From the NCBI GenBank assembly GCA_019454045.1, contig SKCR01021430.1, positions 21,650 to 85,649 of the forward strand: 64,000 nt of DNA, in the 5' to 3' direction. This document shows positions 44,847 to 58,034 of this stretch, one piece after another. Below the pieces are notes generated by a model. It was given only the letters and a program-made list of their open reading frames with translations, had not been told where the DNA came from and searched no databases. Position 1 is the stretch's first letter; each line of letters begins with the position of its first letter. Position numbers and translations under genes: made by a program. The DNA comes from Zanthoxylum bungeanum. Lineage: Eukaryota; Streptophyta; Magnoliopsida; Sapindales; Rutaceae.

Positions 44847-46036
44847 CAAACAAAGCGGGTACTTTGTTTTTGGTTTATCTATAGCTGCGGTCCATTCTAT
44901 ATTTGTATGGTGACCTTGATTCGAGATCGTCCATGTAGAGACATGAGAATGGAGGCTCCTTGTATGATGTGATCATATAGGATTGGACCCAGATGGAAAT
45001 GAATTTCTTATCATATCCATTAAACAAAGAAAATCATTTCGATCTAATAGATGGTCATATATGGATTGATCTTAATCCTCAGTGTACTACGAACTCCTGC
45101 ATGGCAGACTATGTCCTTTGATTTACAAAGTTGAGGTTGGTATAGCAGTCCCGACCAATAGCTACGTACTTTGGGGGCATAGTCTGTTATGTAGCTGGGA
45201 ACGTTTTACATAGATATGGAGTTCACTCATTCTTGCGAGAAGTAGAGGAGTATCTTCCTTAAGGGTTGATTTGGTACTTGAACGGTTTGAGCGTTTAAGT
45301 CTTTCTATTACGAATAAAAAGATTAAAATTCATAATGGTTATAAATAAATCATTCATTAGAGAATCAATGGCACTTAAGGTATAAATAATTAGAGGGGTA
45401 TAACATATATTATGACCTGGCTCTAATTATGAGATATTCGTGAAGGGTCAATTCGTATGTAATGACTATATCAATGGACACTGACTTGGTTCGGCTTAAT
45501 ATATCATATGCGGCAATGAGAGTGCAATTTCGGGTTTTTAGTGGAATAACCTGGAGTTAATAATTCGGAATATTTAATTAAGAGCTTAATTAATATTTCA
45601 AAATTATTGGAGCTCGGAACCGTAGGTCCATTTCGTCCCCGTGCTAGCTCGATATACTATAGCGGATTTAGTATAATTGGATAGTCCAATTATATACTCA
45701 CAAAGGTATAAATATTATTAATATGATTAATAATATTATTTTGTTACACTTGAAACTTATATTAAAAGTTAATATATGGTTTTATTAAATATATGATATT
45801 TAAACACATGTTATTAAATTATATAAGATATAATTTAATGAAAGGCTAAAGTTGTAATTTCTAATTATTGGGTTTTGGAAACCCTTGATTTAATTTTGGA
45901 AGTTACAAATCTATAATGGCATTAATCTTTTTGTTTTTTGTAACAATTTTGGCTTTATGGAAAGTTAATATTGTTGTTACAAAAATTAAAAAAAAATTAT
46001 GTCACGGCCGAAAATTTGGAGGTGGAAAAGGGGAAG
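44847..46036 (+). repeat. Element H-type (Angela-like) LTR, second part
   Basis: The first 141 bp repeat 20095-20235 without gaps and with only about five to six differences. The rest continues the LTR, including GGAGCTCGGAACCGTAGG and TCCATTTCGTCCCC near 45610-45640, known from Angela-type LTRs. It is cut at 46036 by the next LTR-like start. Confidence 0.7.
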
Positions 46037-46772
46037 TGTAGACACTGCATTTTTGCATAATGCCCAATGATGAGCCTCGTATGGAGGCACTACCCGATAA
46101 GTCACGGAAGTCGCGGGAAACGGACGCCGAAGGGAAAATTCTAAAATTAATAGCTCGTCAAAATTTAAAATCGCTAGTTAGCCACGGATTTGCTCAGTCG
46201 ATTCCTGTTTTAAACATTAAATCTTGGCCCAAAACCCCCGCACCCATCCAAGGCCCACATGCACAACCCAAACCCTAATACACCACTATAAAACACAACC
46301 TAAACCAAACCCCAAAACCAAGACTCTTCACGCCTCTTGCCCCCACACACATACACGGCACAACAGAAAACCCTAAGGGCTTCATCTTCTACCTCTAGCC
46401 TCCCTCACTTTTTCCCTACTTCCCCAAGCCAATTTCCTCTCACGCCACGTCTCTCTCATTCACAGCAATTAACCGAAAAAAAAAAACCTAGCCTTCTCCC
46501 CTCGTCACGCCATTGGATTCACGGCAACAAAAAACCCAAATCTTCTCTTCCTTTCAACAGAATCTCTCTCATTTTGACAACTCACAACCAAAAGCAAAGG
46601 TACCCACACGCACCTCACAAAAAATAAACCCTAGCACGCCTTCATCTCAGCTCTTCCTCTTTCACGGCTCCCTACCAAAAAGAAACCCTCTCAAAACCTA
46701 GATAACCCTTCATCAATAACACACAAAGCTCACGTCCATCCTCTTTCACTCCTCTCCCCGACGGCAAAACAA
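46037..46772 (+). mobile_element. Element J: unclassified LTR-like sequence
   Basis: It begins TGTAGACACTGCATTTTTGC, a start seen in plant LTRs. A TATA box (TATAAAA, 46287-46293) is followed by a C/T-rich, G-poor leader like an untranslated first exon. Short open frames here have no recognised domains. It is cut by element I at 46773 and probably continues at 50086-50152 and 61023 onward. Confidence 0.45.
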
Positions 46773-48857
46773 TGACCTGTGCAATCACACGCGTATAACG
46801 CAAGCGCACGTATCGTTCAAGTAGTATAAAAAGTATCGATCCCACGAGGACTTAATACCTAATCTATTAATTTTATGAGGTCAAATGATTACTAGTATCT
46901 AACAGGTTGATTGATTGATTTGAAATGGTGAAGATTTTGAATTTAAAAACAAGTAAATAAAATTGCACAAAAATAGGTTTAAGAAAATTCAATATTAGGA
47001 AACTATCTAGGGTTGTGAATCTTTCTAATATCTTTTAAAAGATGAAGTGGTTATTTCATGTTTGTGTAATAAATCGGTTTACTAACCTAGAACACTAAAT
47101 TATGCGAAAGCCTCTGTCGATGGTCAGACGCAAATACCCAGTATAAACCAATTGAACCATATGTCTATGTCAACCAAATTATCTGGATTCATTAAGTTTA
47201 AGTTCCAATTATGGCTACCCCCGCCCAACAGGTATATGTCTATCCTGTAAGGAAATCTATTAAAGGGTTATCTATCCTCAAGGAAGATCGTGGGCTATTA
47301 AGTCTAAGGCTGAAACCTAAAATTCCTTTGTCAAGTTTATTTTAGATTTACCAGATCAATCTTATTAGTGGTCAATTAACAAGACGCATTAAGCTTAAGA
47401 CTTAATAAGTAAACCTTTAAATTACCCAAACTATAAAATAACCCCTTATAAACCGATGATATTAGATTTCATCAAAACCTCAGATAATTGGCTTAGTTAC
47501 GACACATAACTAGGGCTAGTAAAAGATAAAAGTAAAAGACATAAAGTAAAAATGCTGAAAAGTAATTGCGGTAAAGTAAAAGCTGAAAAGTAAATTACAA
47601 TAAAATAAAATGCTAAGGTAAAAGGATCAACTTTGACTACTATTAATTTAGATATCTCCATTAATATAATATATTAACTTGTGATTATTTTACCAACCAG
47701 CCATATAGGCGGTAACCTGATTAAGTCAAATTAAGTGCAACCAGCCATAAAGGCGGAACTAAAATAAACCTGCCATATAGGTGGTAAGAAAATTTAATTA
47801 CCAACCGACCAATCTGGCGGTATCCTTGCTTAGGCAGGCTTAAACCAGTTTAAAATGAATTACCAACCGACCAATATAGCGGTATCCTCATTAAGTCAAT
47901 AGTTTAAAAATAGTGAATATATTATATTTAAGGGAGATTAATCTAAATAGCAATAGTAAAAGAATTACCTTTCACCCTAGCAGGGGGAAGTTACCTCCTC
48001 ATGTTGAATAGTAAGAATTGTAAAAGTAAAGAAAGTAAATTACTATTATTACATAACGTAATTAAAATTTAATTACAAAACTGAAATTAAAAGAAACTAG
48101 ATAGAAAACTCCCTATTTACATCAGAGAATTCAAAGAGAAAGGTACATCTACAATGAAACATCGAGCTGAATTTATAGGCTGGGTAGGCTCTGGGCGTCG
48201 CGACGTGCCACGTGGCGGCTTCTGGTCCGTCGGCTTCAGATTCTTATCTGACATGTGGAAATTCGGATAAAGAGATAAGGTGACACGTGGTAAGGCGGCT
48301 GGCAACTCAATGATTATACTGACGTCGCGAAAGTGATTGTCGGAACCGTAGGATTGTGACACATGGCACTTCGTGATTGGCTGATGATGACGTGGCGGTG
48401 ACATGGCATATTGACTTGGTCAACAGATGATGTGGACGATGATGTGGAGTGACATGTGACGAAACGTGGCGATGGCGATTTTCGGCATCGTAGGATGATG
48501 ACACGTGGCACGGCGTACGTTAATAGATCGGCTGTGATGGTGACATGTGGCACGTCGCATGTTAGCAAAGTCAAACTTCTCAGATTCTGACACGTGGACT
48601 CGGCACACGTTAGCATGGATCGGCGCACGTTAGGCGTCGCGGCGCCAAGGGCTTGCGCGTCGCGACACGCGAAATGACCAAAATACCCTTTTGTCCAATT
48701 TTCACTGTTTCGGCCCCAAATCACCTCCAGAATGTCCTGAAAATTTATTTCTCTACAAAATAACACAAAACACATCAAAATAATCACAAAACTCAAGAAA
48801 CTATTCAAAATATTAGGTTAAATGAGTGGGAAATAGTGATATAATTACCACTCATCA
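46773..48857 (-). repeat. 3' LTR (sense) of element I
   Basis: The minus strand starts TGATGAGTGG at 48857 and ends AGGTCA at 46773. Its U3 (48190-48680) has at least ten ACGT cores, including CACGTG at 48209-48214, 48284-48289, 48502-48507 and 48591-48596, and decayed forms of the GCGTCGCGACGC palindrome. Confidence 0.85.
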
Positions 48858-50085
48858 CACCCCGAAACCTAACATTTTGCTATTCCTCGAGCAAAACACA
48901 AAATAAAATAATATAAACATCTTTAAAATAAAATTTAACTAAGCCACTTTCGTAGGGATCACGGTTGCATTTAGCGTATGCAACAAGCCTTTAAACCCAT
49001 ATGTGTCCCTAGTGGACGAGTTGTAGTCTCGTGAGGGTTTACAGCAATGATACCCACAAACATTTTACAAAAGTAAAAATGTAGTAAAACTAATGCACAC
49101 AAAAGCAAAAAGACAAGAGAAAATAGAATAAAGAAGTTAGTGACTAATCAGGTGAAACTTCTACCCCAAGTCACTAGTTGTATTCTTTCTTTCTAAATTT
49201 CCGAAAAAGTAAATTCTCCTATTATATTTACCATTCTCCATCTACACAGCCGATAAAATATTAAACAACTCATTTTTGCCCACAACAGTCATAAGTGTAG
49301 TTGATAAAAGAGTAATATTTTTGTCCTAAAGTTTTATCAGAATTCACACCTTTTTGTAGCAATGGAATAATTTTTTTCTCATTTTTTTGATTTTTTCTTT
49401 GATTTTTGATTTTTTTTTATTTATATATAATATCTTCCATCTATGTAGTGAGTGTTGGGTCGGTGGCTCCCAAACCAGTTGGCTTTAGGGCACCAGTTCT
49501 TAAGACACCCTTACGAACTTAATTACTCAGACTTCAGATATATCTATTTTTACAAGCATCTTTGATCCATGTAACGAGCTTTGGGCCAGTAACTCCCAAA
49601 CCAGTTGGCTTTAGGGAACTAGGTGTTAAAACACCCTTATAACTTAATCACTCGGATCTCAGATATATTTTTTTTTACTCCATCATTTTTTTGAGATGTT
49701 TCCTCCAATTAAACTAGAGCACTGAATATTACAAACTTTTCAATTATATCTCATGTTTGTATCTTACCATGCATGTTGATAATACATGCCAACTGAGCAT
49801 ATGAAGATCCATTTTAGTCAGTATTATGGAGAATTCACAAATTAAATAATTCAAAAAGAAATAAACAAAAATTAACTTGTTCCGAAAATAGGTTTGAAAT
49901 ACGTCTCAGGAGTGGAAACTCTTTACTCAGCTATCTCTTACCAATTTCACCTTTTTAGTCAAAATAAAAACAAAAAAACGCAAAATATTTTTATAATTTT
50001 TGAAAAAATTTCAATTTTTTGTAATATAATTACAACTCAACAAACAACACTCACCAAACCACTAACTGCCTCCACCCACTAAAAC
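48858..50085 (-). other. 3' UTR of element I
   Basis: It contains the conserved 120-bp block (complement of about 48950-49070, hairpin intact) and the two-unit repeat (about 49440-49650), in the same order as A and B. No gene is seen. Confidence 0.75.
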
Positions 50086-50152
50086 AAACAAAAACCCCAC
50101 TCGGTCTATCCTTTCTTCTCTCTCATACACTCACACGGCCACAAGAGACTAT

Positions 50153-52093
50153 TGTTGGGTTTTCTAGGTCAAACCAAGATCAATTAAGCAATGAAATGTG
50201 CAAATACAACAAAGTAAAGTAGCGGAAATACTCACTTTGATCGGCTTTTGGATGCGATGAACACAAAAATTCTACTTCTTGTAGAATTCGGCCAAGCCCT
50301 CATGTGTGGATCTTCAAGCTCCAAGCTTTGAGTGTTGATTCCATGCTCAAGGATTGGTTTCCCTATCACCTTTGAATGATCTCTTTAGTGTGCTAGCACT
50401 TGAAAATTTGCAACAAATTGTTTCCTTATCCTTTGTGTAACTCTCGGCCAAGCCAAGAGAAGAGAGGAAAAATTGGCACAATGCGAGAGTGAGGGAGAGA
50501 AAAAATGAGATGAGTGTGTTGTGTGTTGTTTTTCAAAAATCAAGTAACCTAATACAAAATTTCAAAAATAGTAAAAGGTATTTCACACATCATGAATTAA
50601 GCTTGGTGTTTACAAGTTTTCAACAACCCAACCACTTCTTCCATCAACCAAAAGTAATGAAATGGACTAGGTGATGTGACTTGTGTGGGCCCCACTTGAT
50701 TCAAAATCTGAGTGGGCCCGCAACACATCCCGGGGTCGGATTCGCTAATTCTGAATTAACGAATTTTCGGTAGCGACGTAATTAAAACAAATTTAATTAA
50801 ATAATTATGCCTAGCAAAATTACTATTCACATCGCTAGCGAATTAATTCTAAATTAACTCGTTCGCCCGAATTAAAATCTAATTTTAATTCCGCGTCGAA
50901 ATCTAATTTCATTTAATATATCGAATATATTATTTTACCGATTAATTCCGAATTAATCGTTCTCTCTCTTTAATAGAATTTTATCCCAATAAAATCTCTC
51001 CGCAATTAATCCTAGATTAATTTTCTCTCTCTTATAATTAATCCCAGATTAATTATGTCTGAGTCATACGTCATCGGTGAATCTTTGGGAAGCGACCCAT
51101 GAGATCCCTGGATATGTTGGCAGTAAATCCGGTCATCGGAGTATCCGAATACGTGCGTATCTAGTACCACGTTCTTACCGATTTACAAGACATGGTTGGC
51201 TTCTAGCAAAGCACCGTGCCTACCCAATTCTCCAGAAATATTCTTAAAGAATATATAATCTGTATCAGGCGTAGTATACGTAGTATTGCGTATTGCGATC
51301 CAGTATCGGATGTCACATGCTAGGCCTGGGGCTGGAATTGTGTCTGCCCCGTACGAAGCATATATCGGATCTCTGGTAACTAGTCTCTATAATCGGATAA
51401 ACATGACCTAGTCATATTATCCCGATAGTTGCAGCATACAAGAGTACCAGTTCCTATCCTACGTGACATCATCTCCATATGACTGAAGTGATACTTCCAT
51501 CTTGACATCACACCCAATACACTACGATTCTCAATATACCCAGAAGAGGCGTACACAGAACCTGTTAAAGCCCTGGACGACCAAAACCAAAGTATATTGA
51601 TTGTCGCAAGTATTAGCGATGCAAGTCTCAGGTTAAGACCAAATACACCTACCCTGATTCGGACTTCCATAGACACATAGTCATACTACCAATGGAATTC
51701 TGAGGGGTCTATCCAGAGCGAAGCTGTTTCCGTACCATCGGTAAACACAACCTCCTATTACACTTGCATAAGTATCCAATACCCAAATATATGAGAACTA
51801 TGCGTTATGCTCCCAACACACGCACAAGTGCAATACTAGTCTATTCCGCATTATCGATGTCCAATCTCGATAATACTACGACTAGGGATATTTTAATGAT
51901 TAAACCTTAGTGGATTAATATTGTCTCATATCTTATTAATCCGGAACTAATCATATGGACTTTTATCATTTATATATCTTGGTAATCCAATTACAAATGA
52001 TAAAAGAGCAATTTCCTTTGTCACATAGTTAATTTGTACAACAACACCATATTCTGTACAAATAGTGATGCTATGGGTCATAATTGTCCAACA
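50153..52093 (-). repeat. 3' LTR (sense) of element G
   Basis: It is 1941 bp, TGTTGGG...CCAACA, and is colinear with the LTRs of D and E. Confidence 0.88.
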
Positions 52094-52799
52094 ATCTCCC
52101 ACTTGGCCTATAGCCAATCACTCAAGTGTCCTACACTTGAACTATGTACGGGTCGCTCAAACTTCTGCTGAGAAACAGCTTTCGTCAGCGGATTTGCAAA
52201 GTTATCATCTGATGTGATTTATTCGATCATCACATCGCCACGATGTATGATCCGAACGAATCAGATGAATAGTTGAAGTATATACTTGGATCGTTGATGA
52301 GACCATTAATTCTTTAGCCTGTGCTGTAGCCTAGCTCAGCTGCTAACAGAACTACTCCTAATCCAATTAGGATTATATAGATCCAAATTGCTTCTATTGC
52401 TGCCTCAGCTGCAGCAATATTCCGCTTTTGTTGTTTATTCGGCAACAGTATCTTGCTTGGAAGATTTCCAGCTCACTGTTCCGTTATTCAAACTATATAG
52501 TACCCTTATTGACTTATAGTCGTTTTTATCGGTTAGGAAACTTGCAACGTGAACCCAGTCACTTCAAGTTCTCCTTCTCCATAGCTTAAGAAAGCATCCT
52601 TAGTTCATCTAAGATACTTAAGGATGTTCTTAACATCAATCCAGTGACTATCACTTGGATTGGCCTGATTGTGACTCCATATGCTCAAAGCATATGAGAC
52701 ACCAGGTCGCGTACATATATTTCAATGTACGAGTTCTCGGAGAGTGCCAACAACTTTTAGATCTATCCCAGTAGATCCTTATTCCTAGAATAAAGGTTG

Positions 52800-55420
52800 T
52801 CTCTCCCAAGTATTCTACGGAGAATTTTCATGAAAGCCAAGCTTTCACCGATTGTATTGTATGGGAATGTCATTTCCAAGAAATGATATATCATCATTAT
52901 TAGGACAATCATTGTCAGTGCGCTCCCACTAACCTCCTTATATACACAAGAATTATTTTCGTTTTGAATTAAATCATATACCATTATGATCTTATCAAAA
53001 GGTTAGTTCCAAGAACGTAATGCTTGCTTCAATCCATAAATGGATCGATTTAACTTGCAAACCTTGTTTGCTTCTTTTGGTACGACAAAACTGTCAGGAT
53101 GTTTATAACATCCTCCAAAAGGTTTTCGTTTAAGGAAAGCGGTTTTGACGTTCAGCTGCCATATTTCATAAATGAAACATGCAGCATTAGCAAGCATTAT
53201 CCAAATGGATTTAACCATGGCAACGAGTAAAAGGTTTCGTCGTAATCAACACAATGTTGATAACGATACATTTTCGCTACAAGCCTAGCTTTGTACGTTT
53301 GTATGTTGCCATCCATGTATGTCTTCCTTGAAGACTCATATAGTACCAATAGGCACAATGCCTTCCGGTACAACAACCAGTGTCCAAACTTGGTTGGTAT
53401 ACATGGAATCCATTTCGGACATCATGGCACTTTGCCATAATAGGGAGTCGATACCTTGTATCACTTCCTCATACGTAGTTAGTTTGTCTTCCTCAATAAG
53501 ATTGACATCTTTATGAGGTGAGATCAGAAACCCATACCTCCAAGGTTGTTTTCTGACTCTCTCCGACTTACGTGGTTCTTGTGTATTCGAAGATTGTGGT
53601 ACAGTTTCATCCCTGATGAACTGTTTGTGTTCCATTAAGGATCGGTGCCTGGAACAGTATTACTCTGATTTTCATCGAGTTTTACTTTCCTCCCACTTAC
53701 CACTGCATATAGGTATTCCTCTTAGGAAAACCGCATGGAGAGCAACAATTAAATTGTTCTCTTGTGAGTTGTATAAGTACTATACTTTGGTTTCCCTAGG
53801 ATAACCTACAAATTAGGCACTTATCCGATTTGGGTTCTAGTTTGGTATCATCCAAACATATGCCCAGCATTCCCAAATCTTCAGGAATGAGAAAACCCGG
53901 TTTCTTTCCTGTTCATATCTAATATGAAGTCTGTCTAACAGATTTTTATGGAACCTTATTCAAAATAAGTATTGCACTGTTTAATGCGTATCCCTAGAAG
54001 GAAAATGGTAGCTCAGAGCGACTCATGATTAACCTTATCATGTCCAACAAAATTCGGTTTCTATGTTCGGACACATCGTCAAATTGAGGTGTTCCGTGAA
54101 GAGTCCACATTGAAAGAATACTATACTCTTTCAAGTAGTCGAGAAACTTATTGCTTAAGTATTTTCCACCATGGTCTAACCATGACGGTTTAATACTTTA
54201 GCCAGTCTGTTTTTATACTTCGTGTCGAAACTCTTTGAATTTATCAAAAGTTTCCGATTTATGTTTCAAAAGAAACACATAACCATAACGCGATGCCACA
54301 TCCGTAAAGGTTACGAAGTATTCATATCCACCTCTAGCCTAGCCATACATGGGCCCACTTACGTCACTATGAACGAGGGCTAACAGATCGGTGGCAGTTG
54401 CACTTTTACCAAGTACAAAGTGTTTTAGGCACTTTGCATGATAAACTAGATTCGTATACATCATTTGAATTAGAATCAAATCTGTCCTAGTATCCATTCT
54501 TCGAAAGTGTGGATATACGAGTCTTGTTAATGTGTCCCAGACAACAATGCCACAAATAAGTCTCATCTGATTAAATCAGTTTGAGCTATTTGTTTGTCAT
54601 GTTATATGTTTGAGATTCATTTATATTCAAAATATAAATACTGTTATTCACATCTAATGTGTTTATCTCAATATCATCTTTATAAAATAAAACACTTAGT
54701 GTTCTAGAATATAAAGGTATACCCGCAACGGGTTAAACTTAGATATAGAGATAATGTTTCTAGTCAAACTAGGTACATTATAACAGTTTCCTAATTTAAG
54801 TACATACCCGAAGGGTAGTTCCTAAACTTAGGATTCTACGGTTAAAACAGCGACTCTCGTCCCGTTTCCGACTCGCAATAGATCTCAACTGAAGTCAGTC
54901 TCCTGCTAATCAGCAGATTCTGCACATCAGTACATATTATGTACCACATCTAGTATCAAAAATCCAATTTTGAAACTAATAGTGAACATGTTTATGACAA
55001 ACATACTTGAAGCCGGAGCCTTGCCCCGCCTTCACTTCCTTCATGTCTGCCTTGTCCATACGGCAGTCACGCTTCAGTGACCCCGTTTGCCACAGTTTAG
55101 GCAGACATCTTGGGATATGTCATTTGTCTTCCTAGAAGACTGTGATGATTTTGCCTTTGCCCATTTTTAGAAGCTCTGGCTCTGCCTCCTTGAGCATAGC
55201 CATCAACTCTCCAAGAGTTTACTCTTGGTTCATAATGAACCTGCCCCAGCTTTCGGGTAGAGACTATAAGATCAAATCTTTGGTAGTCTCGGCCACGTAG
55301 GTAATGCCCAGCTAACCTAGCTGATCGATGTCAGCAATCATCTGCGACACCTAGTGCTCGACAGATGTACCCTCTGACATACACGAGCGAAAGAGCTTCT
55401 TTTGCAATTTGTACTTCTAA
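52800..55420 (-). pseudogene. Degenerate Copia gag-pol of element G
   Basis: Reading down the minus strand: gag end (about 55400-55000) with remains of a gag repeat domain, then GKGKI, a decayed CCHC knuckle with GSLKRDCRMDKADMKE, and APASSMFVI. The integrase zinc-finger side is at 54566-54339 with YPHFRRMDTRTDLI and ATDLLALVHSDVSGPM. Reverse transcriptase is at 53635-52800, with EMDSMYTNQVWTL, a KSIWIMLANAACFIYEIWQL segment, NVKTAFL, and CKLNRSIYGLKQALRSWN. This copy keeps the reverse transcriptase motifs best of the three but is still shifted and stopped. Confidence 0.8.
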
Positions 55421-58021
55421 GATCTAAGAATAAATCTATGAAGATCTTTAATTTCATCATCATGGTACAAGGATCTAATCCTTAATTCTGACGACGGAAT
55501 TAAAGAGTCATTGCAGTAAGCATAATGGATTGAGCACTAAAGTTATCATCACATGAATCTTCCAAAGATCATGTTCTACTATTTTCTCAACTCCGGGCTT
55601 AGGCCCGAGATGTCACTCTATCAAATAGAATAACTTCTCAGTTCCCAGGACTATCCTGAGGTTTTATTCCCAATCTGAAAATTAAAGCCGTTTAAAGACA
55701 TTTTCACCCAGGATTATGTTCTAAACGCTAATCTTTCAGTTATCTTGATTCCAATAGTCCAACTATCCAATCAACGATTTCGGGTACTATTGAATATAAT
55801 GATTACTATAGTCTAACTATATAATCAACTATAATTTGATTGGTTAAATTCAAATATATTGATTACTATAATCCAATTATATAATCAACTATAAATTGAA
55901 GTAGTTTGAATACAGTCCAACTGTTTAATTAAAACAACAATTAAATATTAGTCCAACTAATATATTTATTAATAATAATGACGAAAAATGAAATGAGCGC
56001 GTATTGGCAAGTATCTAAACGAAATTGCAAATTTAATACTTGCCTCCCACTATTTTTCGGCGAGCCTCTAACCCTCTGTTGAGTACTCGGGAAACCTAGT
56101 TTCCTAGTGGGCTAGGATCCCGTTAAATAACACACAACCTTGACTTTGGCCAACAAGCTGTATGATATTAACTAGGTAGATCTCTAAGATCAATTGGATC
56201 TCATCCAATTCCTAGATCCAGTAGGTGGACATCCAAGTCCGAAACATATATCTAATATATGCCAATATATCCAATATATTCCCTAACCTTTTTCCTCTGA
56301 ATCAACTAAGCCTTGGCTTTGGCACAACAAACTTAATGATTCCAGTTAAGCGGGACCCATTGACCTTGGAAAGCTTCGTAATCGATGTCGATGGACAAGA
56401 AGTGATCTTGACTTTGGCCAACAAATCACAACTTGGACAAGACATGCGATATGGAACAAAGCCTTCATGATTCAAACACATCCGCGATGGACAAAGGTCT
56501 TGACTTTGGCCAACAAACCAGTGCCAATCTTGGATCTTGAGAATGAATCATCAATGGAAGGAAAAGCTTAATATTTGTTGAGGGTTTTTCGCGTAATTGG
56601 CAACCAATTAATTATCTTTGATTAGGTCTCATCATACACCCTTAACATGCATTCTAAAAGCATAATAAGGCGCGATAAATAAATTAATAATGATATGATG
56701 GATATTTTAAAACATTTTGTTCCTAGAACAAATCTCTCCATTTCCTCTCTCCCGCTAGCACAATCTTACTTCTACCCAACATACATAACACTTCTAAAGA
56801 AACCTCATTTACATTGAGGGGAATAGGTGAGAAGAGAAATACAAAGGTCAAGAGGTAATAGGCTGGACACGCAGGTCCAATTTAATAAATTCTAAATTTA
56901 TTACAACAATTTCCAAAATTGCCCTCACCCATCTAATATCCATCCGATATACATTATTCATACATCACATCCATGTATTCACACAAAGCATGTTATCAAT
57001 CAATCTAATCCAATTAATTAATCTTTGATTAATGACCATCCAATGTTCAAACAACGATTTGATTTGCGCGAGTCCAACTCGTTTAAGAATAAGTACTCAA
57101 AGTACGAATTCTTGAATTATATCAAACTACAATATTAAATCCAATTTAATTTGTATTCAATACTAATTCTTTATTTAATTCCAAATTAAATAATTACACT
57201 TTATTAATGAGCCTTTGCGACTTAGATTCTAAATCTAATCTTAACGGGTCTCAAAGCCCAATTAACATCCAATGTCAATTTAATTAAAGTCCAATGGGCT
57301 TTCAATTAATTTATAAGGCATGGACTTTGGCAACCAAAGCCCAATAAGGAATCACCCTTTGCCAAAAATCAATTTAGGCCCATTAGGCCCAATTAAAATA
57401 TTTAAATTATTATGGACTTTATGGAAATGGTTTGGCCCAATTGGATCCAACCAATTACCTAAACCAAACTTGGCCCAACCAAGCCCATTAAGCCCAAATA
57501 AAACATTTTAGCCCAATTCCAAATTAAGCCCAACTAATTAATTCCAATATTCCAAATATCACAATTTAATCAATTAAAGTGTATAGCCATAATTAATTAT
57601 TAAATTAACATTTCCAAAATACCAATTTACATAATTAATCATGCTTTTATTAACCAACTTATGTCCAACACAAATTGAAGCAAATCAATCCCAACATGCT
57701 ATTAAGCTCACGGCAATTAGAATTTTTTTATATCAATTTTGATTTCAATCCAATTAATCAAAAATTAATATATCTCATGCATTTTAAACATATCCAATTG
57801 TTTAAAATTCAAAATCACCAAGAGCTTAGGGCTCCTACAAACCTTCGGCCAAGCAACCAATTTGGGGAAAATTAATCCAATAATTTTTCTTCAAATTGAT
57901 CATGCACAACTCAAAGTTAACATATTAAGCATGCTCAAACAATAATTTGCCAAAACATGCTCAAATCAAAATATCCAAATTAAAGTTAAGACCCTAAATT
58001 TCAATTTCATGCTTAATAACC
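55420..58021. other. Non-coding leader of element G
   Basis: It is AT-rich and holds three copies of CTTGACTTTGGCCAACAA (near 56139, 56409, 56499). The antisense frame 56225-56470 is shared with D and E. No sense gene is seen. Confidence 0.6.
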
Positions 58022-58033
58022 GCTCTGATACCA
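58022..58033 (-). other. tRNA-Met primer binding site of element G
   Basis: The minus strand reads TGGTATCAGAGC exactly, one base after the LTR. Confidence 0.92.
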
Positions 58034-58034
58034 T

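Larger units (their letters stand above)
46773..50085 (-). mobile_element. Element I: Athila-like element of the A/B family, truncated
   Basis: In minus orientation it has a 3' LTR (46773-48857) and the 3' untranslated region (48858 to about 50085) of the A/B family. Homology fades near 50030-50085, before the place where the LOG cargo would begin, so whether this copy carried LOG cannot be told. No target-site duplication is visible because the other end is lost. Confidence 0.8.

Noticed and set aside
46060..46701. Open frames in the C-rich sequence after 46037
   Set aside because: They lie around a TATA box and in a leader-like sequence, are short and overlap in several frames, and have no recognisable protein features.
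48117..48808. Several overlapping minus-strand frames in the LTR of element I
   Set aside because: The section is a GC-rich U3 with repeated ACGTGG words. Three frames are open at once because stop codons are rare in this composition.
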